Assembly (NCBI GenBank): GCA_001724355.1
Contig: MEEF01000014.1
Coordinates: 1 to 47,979, forward strand
Source of the DNA: Mesorhizobium sp. SCN 65-20
Lineage (GTDB): Bacteria > Pseudomonadota > Alphaproteobacteria > Rhizobiales > Rhizobiaceae
Length of the DNA: 47,979 nt
Direction of reading: 5' to 3'
The notes under the pieces were generated by a model. That model saw only the letters and a list, made by a program, of their open reading frames with translations. It was not told the DNA's origin and ran no database searches. The position numbers were made by a program, and so were the translations under genes. Shown piece by piece: positions 1 to 9,320 of the stretch. Every line of letters starts with the position of its first letter. Position 1 is the stretch's first letter.

Positions 1-410
1 ACGATCGCACCCGCCTCGACATGGGCCGTCGGGTCGATATGGGCATGTGGCGAGATGCCGGTCTCGCCGGTCGATCCCACGGGGCGCTCGGCTGCCGGGT
101 AAAGCATGCGGCCGATGCGGGCGAAGGCCTGCTGGGTCCTGGGCGTGACGAGTGCGGCAATGCCGGCGGGGACGAGACCGACGACATCCGCCGTGCACAG
201 AACCGCCGCCGCCTTGAGCGTCGCCAGGGGGCCGGCATTGCGCTTGCCGTCGACGAACACCAAGGCGCCCTCGCCGCCTTCTGCGGCAGAGGCGATGGTC
301 GTGATGACGATATCGGAGTGGCCGGGATCTGCGAGCACGGCGCCGGTCAATTCGGCCACCTCGCCCGCGGTCAAGCGGCGTGACGGCACAAAGAACACCG
401 GGTCCGTCAT
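1..410 (-). CDS. lpxD: LpxD, UDP-3-O-acylglucosamine N-acyltransferase (N-terminal part, runs off the left edge)
   Basis: LpxD adds the second hydroxyacyl chain to UDP-3-O-acylglucosamine in lipid A synthesis, using acyl-ACP in the cytoplasm. Reading the minus strand from the ATG at 408-410 gives about 136 residues beginning [20 protein letters not shown], which is the LpxD N-terminal uridine-binding domain. The residues near the edge ([19 protein letters not shown]) are the first turns of the left-handed beta-helix of hexapeptide repeats. The family is about 340-350 residues, so roughly 60% lies outside the window. It follows bamA by 69 bases on the same strand, which is the usual bamA-lpxD order. 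The reading frame is open to the window edge. The call is secure; only the 3' end is missing. Confidence 0.9.
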   Translation of the reverse strand, partial: MTDPVFFVPSRRLTAGEVAELTGAVLADPGHSDIVITTIASAAEGGEGALVFVDGKRNAGPLATLKAAAVLCTADVVGLVPAGIAALVTPRTQQAFARIGRMLYPAAERPVGSTGETGISPHAHIDPTAHVEAGAI

Positions 411-439
411 GAAGTGCTTTTCCAGCTGAGCCGGGCGGG

Positions 440-464
440 CTTCCGGGCCGTTGCGGCCCGGAAG
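440..464 (-). other. Perfect hairpin between bamA and lpxD
   Basis: A 10-base arm (cttccgggcc, 440-449) is followed by a 5-base loop and its exact complement (455-464). It sits just after the bamA stop and before the lpxD start. No T-run follows it on the minus strand, so it is not a classic intrinsic terminator. It could be an mRNA-stabilising or processing hairpin, or an attenuator that lowers lpxD relative to bamA. The structure is visible; the function is inference. Confidence 0.6.
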
Positions 465-479
465 CATCGTTCCACGCGA

Positions 480-2852
480 TTAGAAGCGGGTCGAAATGCC
501 GAAGTTGAATTCCTGGGTGTCGTCGGTGTCTTCCTTCTTGACCGGCACCGCGTAGTCGATACGCAGCGGGCCGAAGGGCGACGCCCAGAGCAGGCCGATA
601 CCGACCGAGGCACGCCACTCCATGTCCGTCGAAACGATGTTGGTACCCGCAACGTCGACCTTGTTGCCGTAGAGCGTGGCAGCATCCGCGAACACCGCAC
701 CGCGCAGGCCGAAGCTCTCGGGAACGACCGGGATCGGGAACTGCGCTTCGGCGGACGCATTGAAATAGGTCGTGCCGCCGAGGTGATCCTCGCCATTCTT
801 ATCGAACGGACCGATGCCGTTGTACTTGAAGCCGCGGATCATGCGGTCGTTGTTCTTGAAGTGGTCGAACACGCGCAGGCCGTCGTCGCCAAAGCCCTGG
901 ATGTGACCGCCACCGACCGAAACCAGACCGACGATGTCCATCTCCTCGGAGATCGTCTGGTAGTAGCTGCCGCGGCCCGTGAACTTGACGAACTTCGCAT
1001 CGCCACCGAGGCCGGCAACTTCGGTCGTGAAGTTGGCGTAGATGCCGTTACGCGGGTTCTTCATGTCGTCGATGGTGTTGTAGACCAGCGTGCCGCTGAC
1101 CGACGACTTGATCCACGGGCTGCGCTCGACGCCATCTATGATCGCAGGCGACACGTCGCAATCAAGATCCGGGCTGTTGGGATCCGTTGCGCCGTCGCAA
1201 CTATCCGTGAAGGAATATTCCTCCTGCGAGATGTTGTACGCCAGCTGCGTCGAGATGTTGTCCGTGATCGGCAGGCCGAAGCGGACCGTGCCGCCGGTGA
1301 TGTCGCTCTCGTACTCGTCATACTTGCGGGTCTGACGATAGATGTCGAAGCCCGCAGCGATACGGCGGCCGAGGAAATACGGCTCGGTGAACGAGAAGCT
1401 GTAGTCGCGCGAGTTCTTGCCGCCACCCGCGGAGAAGCGGATGTACTGGCCGCGACCGAGGAAGTTGCGCTCGGTGATCGAACCTTCGATCGAGGGACCT
1501 TCGTTCTCGCCGCCGGTCGAATAGCCGGCGCCGATCGAGAACTCGCCCGTCGACTTCTCGACGAGATCGACGACCAGCACGACCTGGTCGGGCTGAGAGC
1601 CCGGAGCCGTGGCGATCTCGACCTTCTCAAAGAAATTAAGAGCTTCGAGGCGACGCTTCGCGCGCTGGATCAGAACCTGGTTGAAGGCATCGCCTTCGCT
1701 GACGTCGAACTCGCGGCGGACGACGAAATCACGCGTGCGCTCGTTGCCGCGAATCTCGATACGCTCGATGTAGGCCTTGGCGCCCTGGTCGACCGTGTAC
1801 ACCACGTTGATGGTGCGGTTCTCGAAGTTGCGGTCGCCGCGCGGCGTCACCTGGGCAAAGGCATAGCCCTTGCCGGCAACGTTCTCGGTGATGGCGATGA
1901 TCGAATCTTCGACGTTCTTCGCGTTGTAGACGTCGCCCTTGCGCGTCTCGACCATCGACTGCAACTGCGTGGCATCGATCTCCGGGATCGTGCTCTCGAC
2001 CGTCACGTCGCCGAACGTATAACGCTGGCCTTCGTCGACGGTGATGGTGACCGTGTACTGGTTGGTCGCCTCGTCAAGTTCGCCGAAAGCGGACACGACC
2101 TGGAAGTCGGCATAGCCGCGATTGAAGTAGAAGCGGCGCAGCGCCTCTTCGTCAGCGCGCAGGCGATCCTCATCATAGATGTCGTCGCGCAGCATGAACG
2201 AAAGGATCGACGAACGCTTGGTCGAGACCACGTCGGACAGACGGCGGTCGCTGAATGCGTCGTTACCGACGAAGTTGACCGCAGCGATCTTGGTGCGGCC
2301 GCCTTCGTTGATCTCGAAGACCACGTTCACGCGGTTCTCACCGAGATCCACAACCTGGGTGTTGACGGTGACATCGTCGCGGCCGACGCTCTTGTAGGCT
2401 TCCTTGATGGTCTGCGCATCCGCTTCCATCGTCGCCTGCGAGAACGACCCGCGCGGCTTGAGCTGGATCGCTCCGCTCAGCTGGGCGTCCTTGAGCTTCT
2501 TGTTGCCCTGGAACAGGACCTGGTTGACCACCTGGTATTCCGAAACCTGCACCACCAGCGTCGAGCCGACCTGGTTGATGCGGACGTCGGAGAACAGGCC
2601 GCTGCCGAACAGCGCCTTCACGGCGTCGTCGATGTCGGCGTTCGAGAACGTCTTGCCCGGCTTGATGGTAATGTAGTTGCGGATGGTCTCTGCATCGACG
2701 CGCTGGTTACCGCGCACCTCGACTCGATTCACCACCGCAGCCTCTGCCGCGGACACGGCAACAAACTGAACAACCACCGCCCCTGGCACGGCCAGAGCGG
2801 CGGACAGAGCCACCGCGGACGCGGCGCTCGCAAACTTGAATGCTGCCTTCAT
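480..2852 (-). CDS. bamA: BamA, outer-membrane beta-barrel assembly factor
   Basis: BamA is the central subunit of the BAM complex, which folds beta-barrel proteins into the outer membrane. The 790-residue product has a signal peptide (about residues 1-37, with cleavage near SAAEA), then five POTRA domains in the periplasm (to about residue 430), then a 16-strand barrel. The first POTRA begins VVNRVEVRGNQRVDAETI. The barrel half carries the loop-6 motif as IRGF (in DRMIRGFKYNG), and the chain ends in phenylalanine (GISTRF), as expected for a barrel signal. The start is an ATG. The length is normal for the family. It lies between rseP upstream (220-base gap) and lpxD downstream, in the conserved envelope cluster. 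No skp gene separates bamA and lpxD here. Confidence 0.97.
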   Translation of the reverse strand: MKAAFKFASAASAVALSAALAVPGAVVVQFVAVSAAEAAVVNRVEVRGNQRVDAETIRNYITIKPGKTFSNADIDDAVKALFGSGLFSDVRINQVGSTLVVQVSEYQVVNQVLFQGNKKLKDAQLSGAIQLKPRGSFSQATMEADAQTIKEAYKSVGRDDVTVNTQVVDLGENRVNVVFEINEGGRTKIAAVNFVGNDAFSDRRLSDVVSTKRSSILSFMLRDDIYDEDRLRADEEALRRFYFNRGYADFQVVSAFGELDEATNQYTVTITVDEGQRYTFGDVTVESTIPEIDATQLQSMVETRKGDVYNAKNVEDSIIAITENVAGKGYAFAQVTPRGDRNFENRTINVVYTVDQGAKAYIERIEIRGNERTRDFVVRREFDVSEGDAFNQVLIQRAKRRLEALNFFEKVEIATAPGSQPDQVVLVVDLVEKSTGEFSIGAGYSTGGENEGPSIEGSITERNFLGRGQYIRFSAGGGKNSRDYSFSFTEPYFLGRRIAAGFDIYRQTRKYDEYESDITGGTVRFGLPITDNISTQLAYNISQEEYSFTDSCDGATDPNSPDLDCDVSPAIIDGVERSPWIKSSVSGTLVYNTIDDMKNPRNGIYANFTTEVAGLGGDAKFVKFTGRGSYYQTISEEMDIVGLVSVGGGHIQGFGDDGLRVFDHFKNNDRMIRGFKYNGIGPFDKNGEDHLGGTTYFNASAEAQFPIPVVPESFGLRGAVFADAATLYGNKVDVAGTNIVSTDMEWRASVGIGLLWASPFGPLRIDYAVPVKKEDTDDTQEFNFGISTRF

Positions 2853-3036
2853 CGGGCTTTACAACCTTTTCTCGAAGTCCCCACGGCGAGAAAACCGGAC
2901 GTCGCGGTAAATTTCCCGTACCGTAATAACCGGATTTTCCTTACACGCAAGGCTTCTGGTTAATTTGTATTTACTTACCCTGCGAGCGTGACTTTCGCGT
3001 CACTCATATCGGCCGGCATGGTAAACGCTCCCTCAA

Positions 3037-3052
3037 CGGGCACCCCTGCCCG
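3037..3052 (-). other. Small hairpin downstream of rseP
   Basis: The bases cgggca (3037-3042) and tgcccg (3047-3052) are exact complements around a cccc loop, 21 bases past the end of rseP. There is no T-run after it on the minus strand. It may slow transcription or protect the rseP message 3' end. The rest of the 220-base rseP-bamA gap holds no gene. It probably carries a bamA promoter, but I cannot pick one with confidence. Confidence 0.35.
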
Positions 3053-3072
3053 CGTCAAATTTCTTTATGTTT

Positions 3073-4212
3073 TCAGCACCCAAACAAGTCGTTCCAAAAT
3101 ACGAAGCCCATGAATGCGAGGACGAGAATCATCCCGACCCTGTATACCGCTTCCATCGCCCGTTCCGAAACGGGACGCCGGATCACGGCCTCCACGGCAT
3201 AGAACGCGAGATGGCCGCCGTCCAGCGGGGGGATGGGTAATAGGTTAAGAAAACCGATTCCGACCGACAGCAATGCAACCAGCTGCACCAGCCAGCCGAA
3301 TCCGAGTTTGGCCGCCTTGCCGGCCATGTCGGCGATCTTGACCGGCCCGCCGAGCTGGCATTTGTCCTCACGTCCGACCACGAAGCGCTTCAGGAACTGC
3401 CCCGTGCGGGCGATGATCTGGCCGGTTTCGGCCACGGCCTGCACGAAGGCGCCGCCGGGACCGTAGGTGATCAGGCGCGGCTGGCCCAACTCCTCGTTGT
3501 TGACCACGCCGATGACCGCGACCTTGACCGTGTTGCCGAGCGCGTCCTGCTGTTCCATCAGTTCAGGCACGGCCGTTACGGACACTTCCTTGCCGTCGCG
3601 CATCATCACGAAGGCGATCGGATCGCCGCCGCGGCCCGAAACGAGCCGCTGCACGTCGGAGAAGGTTTCGACCGGCGCACCGTCGACCCTGACGAATCGG
3701 TCGCCGGGCTGGATGCCGGCCTTCGCCGCAGGGCTCTCGGCGCGCACCTCGGCGACCGTCGGCTCCATGACGTAACGGCCGTAGGCCGTGAACAGCACGG
3801 TGAACACGGCAATGGTCAGCAGGAAATTGAACAGCGGTCCGGCAACGACAGTCGCCGCGCGTTTCCAAACTGGCTGCGTGTGAAAGGCGACCTTGCGCTC
3901 AGCCGCACTGAGCCGCTCGCCCTCGCCGCCCTCCGGCGTGCTGGTCACGTTCATGTCGCCGACGAACTTCACGTAGCCGCCGAGCGGAATCGCACACAGC
4001 TTCCAGCGGGTTCCGCGTCGGTCCGTGAAGCCCAGGAGCTCCGGGCCGAAGCCGACCGCGAACGCGCGCACGCCTATGCCGCACCAGCGGCCGACCAGGT
4101 AATGCCCCATCTCGTGCACGAACACGACGATGGTGAGTACGAAGAGGAACGGGACGATCGTGCCCAGAAGCAGACCGTCCGTGCTCAGGAAAGCGGGAAG
4201 ATACTCGCTCAA
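3073..4212 (-). CDS. rseP: RseP, site-2 intramembrane metalloprotease with PDZ domain
   Basis: RseP is a zinc protease of the inner membrane that cuts transmembrane segments of anti-sigma factors and leftover signal peptides. The 379-residue protein shows the zinc motif HEMGH (His33, Glu34, His37) in the first transmembrane helix, a PDZ domain around residues 140-230 (substrate gate), and the third-ligand motif NLLPIPPLDGGHL near the C-terminus. The start chosen is TTG at 4212, because GAGGG lies six bases before it and no in-frame ATG exists before the HEMGH motif. The gene follows cdsA by 61 bases. In many bacteria dxr sits between cdsA and rseP; it is absent here. Confidence 0.95.
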   Translation of the reverse strand: MSEYLPAFLSTDGLLLGTIVPFLFVLTIVVFVHEMGHYLVGRWCGIGVRAFAVGFGPELLGFTDRRGTRWKLCAIPLGGYVKFVGDMNVTSTPEGGEGERLSAAERKVAFHTQPVWKRAATVVAGPLFNFLLTIAVFTVLFTAYGRYVMEPTVAEVRAESPAAKAGIQPGDRFVRVDGAPVETFSDVQRLVSGRGGDPIAFVMMRDGKEVSVTAVPELMEQQDALGNTVKVAVIGVVNNEELGQPRLITYGPGGAFVQAVAETGQIIARTGQFLKRFVVGREDKCQLGGPVKIADMAGKAAKLGFGWLVQLVALLSVGIGFLNLLPIPPLDGGHLAFYAVEAVIRRPVSERAMEAVYRVGMILVLAFMGFVFWNDLFGC

Positions 4213-4273
4213 ATCATGCCCTCAACGAACCCCTGATCTGCCGGACGGATGCCCAACCGGCCTGCCTGTCCGG

Positions 4274-5104
4274 TCAGGCCGGAAACAGGGCCTGGGCCGG
4301 ATGGTCGGCAGAACCCGACAGCCACCCGATGACGTACAGGGCGAATGCCGCGGCGACAAGCCCGTCCACCCTGTCCATCACGCCCCCGTGACCGGGAATG
4401 ATCGAACCCGAATCCTTGTAGCCATGCTTGCGCTTGACCCACGACTCGAAAAGATCGCCAGCCTGGGAGATCACCGAAAGGAGGAAAGCCACTCCGGCGA
4501 GGGCGACGAGATTGCCCGCCCCCACGGCGGTGGCCAACAAAAGCCCCGCGACCACGCCGCCAATCGCGCCACCAAGGGCACCGCTTCTCGTCTTGCCGGG
4601 CGAAATGCTCGGGGCGAGCTTCGGGCCACCGACCTTGCGGCCGACGAAGTAGGCGAAGATATCCGTCGCCCATACCACGGCGAAGAGAAACAGGATGGCC
4701 GAGAGGCCTGCCGAATCGCCGCCGCGCAGCAGGGCGAGCGAGAGGCCGGACAGCGCCGCATAGCCGAATCCCGCCGCGTCCCACGCCCCGGCATCACGGA
4801 TACGGCTGAGAAACCACAGCACCACGGTGAACAGCACGACCATCGAGATCAGCACGATCCCGGGCACCCCTGTCAGCAGCGCCAGGGCAAAGACCAGAAT
4901 CAGCGCCTCGGGAATAAATCCGAGCTGGCCGGCGGTCCAGACGCCATCGGCCTTGGGCCGCGACATGCGCGACCATTCGTAGAAGATGCCGAGAGTGATC
5001 CCCGCCGACAGCAGCCTGAACGGCATGCCGCCTGCCCATGTGAGCGCAAGCACAGCGGCCGCGAGGACGATCGCGGAAATGGTCCGGAGTTGTAGATTGC
5101 TCAT
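4274..5104 (-). CDS. cdsA: CdsA, phosphatidate cytidylyltransferase
   Basis: CdsA makes CDP-diacylglycerol from phosphatidic acid and CTP, the branch point for membrane phospholipids. The 276-residue protein is highly hydrophobic, with several transmembrane helices, and carries the family signature near the C-terminus: VKRKHGYKDSGSIIPGHGG followed by MDRVDG. The start is the ATG at 5104 (MSNLQLRT). An in-frame start further upstream would run 120 bases into uppS and adds an arginine-rich stretch that is just uppS read out of frame, so I rejected it. The gap to uppS is only 11 bases, so the two are co-transcribed. Confidence 0.95.
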   Translation of the reverse strand: MSNLQLRTISAIVLAAAVLALTWAGGMPFRLLSAGITLGIFYEWSRMSRPKADGVWTAGQLGFIPEALILVFALALLTGVPGIVLISMVVLFTVVLWFLSRIRDAGAWDAAGFGYAALSGLSLALLRGGDSAGLSAILFLFAVVWATDIFAYFVGRKVGGPKLAPSISPGKTRSGALGGAIGGVVAGLLLATAVGAGNLVALAGVAFLLSVISQAGDLFESWVKRKHGYKDSGSIIPGHGGVMDRVDGLVAAAFALYVIGWLSGSADHPAQALFPA

Positions 5105-5115
5105 GCCTGCCGCCG

Positions 5116-5835
5116 CTACAAGGCGATATCGCGTTCGGCGAGCCCGCCGAAACGGCGCTCGCGACCGGTGTATTCGCGCACAGCCTCGGCAAGGTGCTCG
5201 CGGGTGAAGTCCGGCCAGAAGCAAGGCAGGAATACGAGCTCGCTGTAGGCCGACTGCCAGGGCAGAAAATTGGACAGCCTGATCTCGCCGCTGGTCCTGA
5301 TCACCAGATCGGGATCCGGCATGCCCGCGGTATCGAGCTGTTCGTCGAGAAATTCCGCCGTGACGTCATTGCTCGAGAGCTCGCCCCGCTCGACCGCTTC
5401 AGCGATTCGCCGCGCGGCCCGCGCGATTTCGTCGCGTCCGCCATAGTTGAAGGCGATGACCAGGTTCATCGAGGTGTTGCCCGCCGTCAGCGACTCCGCC
5501 TCTTCAAGCAGGTTCCTGATGTCGGGCTGCAGCGTCACGCGGTCACCGATCACGCGGACCCGGACGCCGGCGTTGTGCAATTCGGCGAGGTCGCGCCGGA
5601 TGAACAGCTTGAGCAGCCCCATCAGGTCGGTGACTTCCGACTTCGGGCGCGACCAGTTCTCCGACGAGAAGGCATAGACCGTCAGCCAGGATATGCCGAG
5701 GTCCCCGGCGGCGCGCACGGCGTTGCGCAACGCTTCCACGCCGGCGCGATGACCCGCAACGCGCGGCAGGCCGCGGGCTTTTGCCCAGCGGCCGTTACCG
5801 TCCATGATGATCGCGACATGCGCGGGCGTAGTCAT
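5116..5835 (-). CDS. uppS: UppS, undecaprenyl diphosphate synthase (cis-prenyltransferase)
   Basis: UppS condenses eight isopentenyl diphosphates onto farnesyl diphosphate to give undecaprenyl diphosphate, the lipid carrier of peptidoglycan and polysaccharide synthesis. The protein begins [19 protein letters not shown], with catalytic Asp12 in the MDGNGRWA motif. The second signature, [13 protein letters not shown], lies near residue 200. The length (239 residues) is normal. The ATG at 5835 follows an in-frame TTG directly; I prefer the ATG. It lies 31 bases after frr and 11 bases before cdsA in the same operon. Confidence 0.95.
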   Translation of the reverse strand: MTTPAHVAIIMDGNGRWAKARGLPRVAGHRAGVEALRNAVRAAGDLGISWLTVYAFSSENWSRPKSEVTDLMGLLKLFIRRDLAELHNAGVRVRVIGDRVTLQPDIRNLLEEAESLTAGNTSMNLVIAFNYGGRDEIARAARRIAEAVERGELSSNDVTAEFLDEQLDTAGMPDPDLVIRTSGEIRLSNFLPWQSAYSELVFLPCFWPDFTREHLAEAVREYTGRERRFGGLAERDIAL

Positions 5836-5866
5836 CAATTCGCTTTCGGGCCGACGCTTCGTCAGC

Positions 5867-6421
5867 TCAAACTTGCATGATCTCGGCTTCTTTGCCGGCG
5901 AGCAGGCTGTCGATCTGATTAATCGTGTCGTCGGTCAGCTTCTGCACCTTGTCCGACTGGACGCGGTGATCGTCCTGGCTGATGTCGCCGTCCTTTTCCG
6001 CCTTCTTCAGCGCGTCCATGCCATCGCGGCGAACGTGGCGGGCAGCCACCTTGGCGTTCTCGGCATAGGTGTGGGCGATCTTCACCAATTCCTTGCGGCG
6101 CTGTTCGTTGAGCTCCGGCAGCGGGATGCGCAGGTTGGTGCCATCGACGATCGGGTTGAATCCAAGGTTGGATTCGCGGATGGCGCGGTCGACGGCGCCG
6201 ACCATGGACTTGTCCCAGACGGACACCGAGATCATGCGCGGCTCCGGAACCGAAACCGTCGCCACCTGGTTCAGCGGCATGGGCGAGCCATAGGCCATGA
6301 CATTGATCGGATCGAGGAGGTTGCTCGAGGCGCGTCCCGTGCGAAGCGAAGCAAGATCGTGCTTGAAAGCGTTGATGGCGCCTTCCATGCGGCGCTGAAG
6401 ATCGTTGTAATCGGTGCTCAT
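5867..6421 (-). CDS. frr: Frr, ribosome recycling factor
   Basis: Frr, with EF-G, splits the post-termination ribosome so it can start again. The 184-residue product begins [15 protein letters not shown] and has the RRF helical layout, with conserved runs such as LRTGRAS and [14 protein letters not shown]. The start is the ATG at 6421. It has AAGGAGA about five bases upstream and gives the usual length of about 185; the longer reading frame overlaps pyrH and adds unrelated residues. The gap to pyrH is 43 bases. The pyrH-frr order is near universal in bacteria. Confidence 0.97.
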   Translation of the reverse strand: MSTDYNDLQRRMEGAINAFKHDLASLRTGRASSNLLDPINVMAYGSPMPLNQVATVSVPEPRMISVSVWDKSMVGAVDRAIRESNLGFNPIVDGTNLRIPLPELNEQRRKELVKIAHTYAENAKVAARHVRRDGMDALKKAEKDGDISQDDHRVQSDKVQKLTDDTINQIDSLLAGKEAEIMQV

Positions 6422-6464
6422 CGCAGTCTCCTTGGTCCCTGATCCGGGGCCATCGTTCCAATCA

Positions 6465-7187
6465 TCAGGCGTCCGCAACAACCGTGCAGTGACCGCCACC
6501 TTTCAATATTTCGCCGAAACCGCCTTTTTCGTGGATCGAATAGACGATTATCGGAATGTTGTTTTCCCGTGCAAGTGCAATCGCAGCAGTATCCATGATC
6601 GACAGGCCCCGCGCGATAACTTCGCCATGGGTGATGCGCTCGAAACGCGTCGCATTCGGATCCTTCTTCGGATCGGCCGAGTAGACGCCGTCGACCTGGG
6701 TTCCCTTGAAAAGGGCATCCGCGCCGATTTCGGCCGCGCGCAATGCCGCAGCGGAATCCGTCGTGAAGAAGGGGTTGCCGGTACCGCCGGCGAAGATCAC
6801 GACCTTGCCAGCGTTCATGTAGGCGGTCGCCTGGCGCTGGGAGAAGCTCTCGCAAAGCTCCGGCATGGCGATGGCCGACAGGACAACCGCGTCGACGCCG
6901 AGCTTGACCAGCGACGTGCGCAGCGCCAGCGAATTGATGACTGTCGCCAGCATGCCCATGTGGTCGCCCGTGACGCGGTCGCCGCCCTTGGACGCAACAG
7001 CCACGCCGCGGAAGATGTTGCCGCCGCCGATCACCACACCCACTTCGACCCCGAGAGCCCTCGCCTCGGCGATGTCGGCCGCGATGCGATCCACCACCGA
7101 GACATCGATGCCGAAATGCTGGTCGCCCATGAGGGCCTCGCCCGACGCCTTGAGCAGTACACGCCGGTAGAGCGGCTTATCGGTCAT
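6465..7187 (-). CDS. pyrH: PyrH, UMP kinase
   Basis: PyrH phosphorylates UMP to UDP in pyrimidine nucleotide synthesis. The bacterial hexameric enzyme belongs to the amino-acid kinase fold. The 240-residue protein starts [20 protein letters not shown], with the phosphate-binding KASGEAL stretch. It also carries the GGGNIFRG nucleotide-binding loop and a C-terminal [13 protein letters not shown]. The length matches the family exactly. The ATG at 7187 is preceded by a GAGGAACCC-type site. A very strong hairpin separates it from tsf upstream, and frr follows 43 bases downstream. Confidence 0.96.
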   Translation of the reverse strand: MTDKPLYRRVLLKASGEALMGDQHFGIDVSVVDRIAADIAEARALGVEVGVVIGGGNIFRGVAVASKGGDRVTGDHMGMLATVINSLALRTSLVKLGVDAVVLSAIAMPELCESFSQRQATAYMNAGKVVIFAGGTGNPFFTTDSAAALRAAEIGADALFKGTQVDGVYSADPKKDPNATRFERITHGEVIARGLSIMDTAAIALARENNIPIIVYSIHEKGGFGEILKGGGHCTVVADA

Positions 7188-7225
7188 GGGTTCCTCACGG
7201 CTGTTGAAGTTGGGTTCCGATACAC

Positions 7226-7257
7226 GAAGGGCGCCGCGATGTCACGCGGCGCCCTTC
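7226..7257 (-). other. Perfect 13-bp hairpin between tsf and pyrH
   Basis: Arms at 7226-7238 (gaagggcgccgcg) and 7245-7257 are exact complements with a 6-base loop. The structure falls in the 107-base gap after tsf and before pyrH. No T-run follows on the minus strand, so it is either a weak terminator that partly isolates pyrH, or a barrier that protects the 3' end of the rpsB-tsf message. The pairing is seen directly; its role is inference. Confidence 0.7.
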
Positions 7258-7294
7258 GGCTTTCCTCAGGAAGCGCTTGATGCAGCGCTGCTTT

Positions 7295-8215
7295 TTAGCC
7301 CTTGGCAGCGGCTGCAACTTCGGCTGCGAAGTCGCTCTCTTCCTTCTCGATGCCCTCACCGAGAGCAAAGCGGACGTAGCCGGTGATCTTGGCCGGAGCG
7401 CCGATCTGCTTCTCGGCGTCCTTGAGCGCGGCCTCGACCGTCAGGTCGGGGTTGAGCACGAAGGCCTGCTTGAGCAGCACGACTTCCTCGTAGAACTTGC
7501 GCATGCGGCCTTCGACCATCTTCTCGATGATGTTCTCCGGCTTGCCCGACTGGCGGGCCTGGTCGGCGAAGATCGACTTTTCACGCTCAACGTGCGTGGC
7601 GTCGACCTCGTCAGGGGTCAGGGCGAGCGGATTGGTCGCAGCAACGTGCATGGCGACCTGGCGCGCGAAGGCGCGGGCCGCATCGTGGTTGCCGGTGGTC
7701 TCGATCGCGACCAGCACGCCGAGCTTGCCGACGTTGTCGGCAACCGCGTTGTGGACATAGGTCGCAACGACGCCTTCCGAGACCGACAGCTTTGCCGAAC
7801 GGCGGAAGCTCATGTTCTCGCCGATGGTGCCGACCGCGTCCTTGATCGTGTCAGTGACCGACTTTTCCGAACCCGGATACTTGGCGGCGGCAACCGCCTC
7901 GGTGGTGCCATAGGCGAGCGCGACCTTGGCGACGTTGATGACGAGTTCCTGGAACGCCGCGTTGCGGGCAACGAAGTCGGTCTCGGAGTTGACCTCGACA
8001 ACAACGGCTTCGCGCACGCCGGCGTCAACGCCGATCAGGCCTTCGGCGGCCGTGCGGCTGGCCTTTTTGTCGGCCTTGGAGATGCCCTTCTTGCGCAGCC
8101 AGTCGACCGCGGCTTCCATGTCGCCGTTGGTCTCGGCCAGGGCCGCCTTGCAATCCATCATGCCCGCGCCGGTGAGTTCGCGGAGTTCTTTAACCTGTGC
8201 TGCCGAAATGCTCAT
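7295..8215 (-). CDS. tsf: Tsf, elongation factor Ts
   Basis: EF-Ts is the guanine nucleotide exchange factor for EF-Tu. The 306-residue product begins [20 protein letters not shown], with the UBA-like N-terminal domain and the DCKAAL motif. The core TDFVARN motif, which contacts EF-Tu, lies at about residue 80. The start is the ATG at 8215, giving normal family length. The longer frame adds 28 residues of no family likeness that lie in the rpsB-tsf spacer. It follows rpsB, from which it is separated by a terminator-like hairpin. Confidence 0.97.
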   Translation of the reverse strand: MSISAAQVKELRELTGAGMMDCKAALAETNGDMEAAVDWLRKKGISKADKKASRTAAEGLIGVDAGVREAVVVEVNSETDFVARNAAFQELVINVAKVALAYGTTEAVAAAKYPGSEKSVTDTIKDAVGTIGENMSFRRSAKLSVSEGVVATYVHNAVADNVGKLGVLVAIETTGNHDAARAFARQVAMHVAATNPLALTPDEVDATHVEREKSIFADQARQSGKPENIIEKMVEGRMRKFYEEVVLLKQAFVLNPDLTVEAALKDAEKQIGAPAKITGYVRFALGEGIEKEESDFAAEVAAAAKG

Positions 8216-8302
8216 TGTGGCCTCTTTGTTTCTAAATGCGCTGGCGCACCACCGAGGGTTCGATGATGCGCCGAACGCCGGCGCGAGGTATGCGCCCAAT
8301 CC

Positions 8303-8330
8303 TGAAAAGGAAGGCCGGTTGCCCGGCCTT
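8303..8330 (-). terminator. Attenuator-like terminator between rpsB and tsf
   Basis: Arms aaggccgg (8311-8318) and ccggcctt (8323-8330) pair exactly around a 4-base loop. On the minus strand the hairpin is followed by CCTTTTC, a short T-rich run. It begins five bases after the rpsB stop. An attenuator between rpsB and tsf is known in Escherichia coli; finding one here suggests S2 is made in excess over EF-Ts. Confidence 0.6.
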
Positions 8331-8335
8331 CGCGA

Positions 8336-9115
8336 TTACGCTTCTGCTTCGCCCGAAGCGGTGTTGTCCAGCGCCGGCTCGACCGGAGCCTCGGCCGCAG
8401 CGCCGATGTCGACGCCGAGGGCGCCCTGCTGGCGGGCGATACCGTCGATGGCAGCCTTGGCGACCAGGTCGCAGTACAGCTGGATCGCACGGGCCGCGTC
8501 GTCGTTACCCGGGATCGGGAAGTCGATCTTGTCCGGATCGCAGTTCGAGTCGATGATCGCGACGACCGGGATGCCGAGACGCTTGGCTTCCTGGATGGCG
8601 ATGGCTTCCTTGTTGGTGTCGATCACGAACATCAGGTCCGGGGTCGAGCCCATGTCCTTGATACCGCCGAGGGCCTTGTCCAGCTTCTCGCGCTCACGCT
8701 CGAGGTTCAGGCGCTCCTTCTTGGTGAAGCCCTGGGCTTCGCCGGCCAGCAGCTCGTCGAGCTTGCGCAAGCGCTGGATCGAGTTCGAGATCGTCTTCCA
8801 GTTGGTCAGCATGCCGCCGAGCCAACGCGAATTGACGTAGTACTGAGCCGAACGCTGAGCTGCGTCGGCAACGATGTCCGAAGCCTGACGCTTGGTGCCG
8901 ACGAACAGCACGCGGCCGCCGCGCGAAACGACGTCCGAAACCTGCTTGAGAGCCTGATGCAGCAGCGGAACCGTCTGCGACAGGTCGATGATGTGGATGT
9001 TGTTGCGGGCGCCATAGATGTAGGGCGCCATCTTCGGGTTCCAGCGGTGGGTCTGGTGGCCGAAGTGAGAACCAGCTTCGAGAAGCTGACGCATGCTGAA
9101 ATCAGGCAATGCCAT
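8336..9115 (-). CDS. rpsB: RpsB, 30S ribosomal protein S2
   Basis: S2 is the large late-assembling protein of the small subunit that anchors S1. The 259-residue protein begins [20 protein letters not shown] and continues with QTHRWNPKM, the classic S2 signature. The second signature region ([19 protein letters not shown]) lies near residue 160. The alanine- and glutamate-rich C-terminal tail is common in alphaproteobacteria. The start is an ATG with a GGAAAGGAAAA site upstream. It is the first gene of the minus-strand operon that runs to lpxD. Confidence 0.97.
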   Translation of the reverse strand: MALPDFSMRQLLEAGSHFGHQTHRWNPKMAPYIYGARNNIHIIDLSQTVPLLHQALKQVSDVVSRGGRVLFVGTKRQASDIVADAAQRSAQYYVNSRWLGGMLTNWKTISNSIQRLRKLDELLAGEAQGFTKKERLNLEREREKLDKALGGIKDMGSTPDLMFVIDTNKEAIAIQEAKRLGIPVVAIIDSNCDPDKIDFPIPGNDDAARAIQLYCDLVAKAAIDGIARQQGALGVDIGAAAEAPVEPALDNTASGEAEA

Positions 9116-9246
9116 CTGTCATTTTCCTTTCCGGTTAGCCTCCACGGACCATGACGCCTTGTGCCAATTTGCTCGAAGCGCCACCGGGGGTCTCAGCCGG
9201 ATTTCTCCCGGTCGGAAACCAAAGTCCGTGTGTGGAATGGGGCGGC

Positions 9247-9274
9247 ATATAGACGTGTTGCGCTGCGATGGCAA
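9247..9274 (-). promoter_or_regulatory. Candidate sigma-70 promoter of rpsB
   Basis: On the minus strand, TTGCCA (9269-9274) and CTATAT (9247-9252) stand 16 bases apart. The first matches five of six bases of the -35 consensus, and the second is the form often seen in rhizobial housekeeping promoters. It lies about 130 bases upstream of the rpsB start, leaving a long leader in which S2 autoregulation could act. The match is visible; activity is inferred. Confidence 0.45.
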
Positions 9275-9320
9275 CCCCGCCGCCGCATCGCGCCGCCCTG
9301 CCCGGCGCGAGCATTGCAGC

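Noticed and set aside
414..2963. 849-codon open frame on the plus strand opposite bamA
   Set aside because: It is the GC-rich shadow of bamA; the product has no fold-like pattern and bamA is certain.
2880..3000. TTAACC in the bamA upstream region as a CtrA site
   Set aside because: Only one half of the motif is present, with no partner at the right distance.
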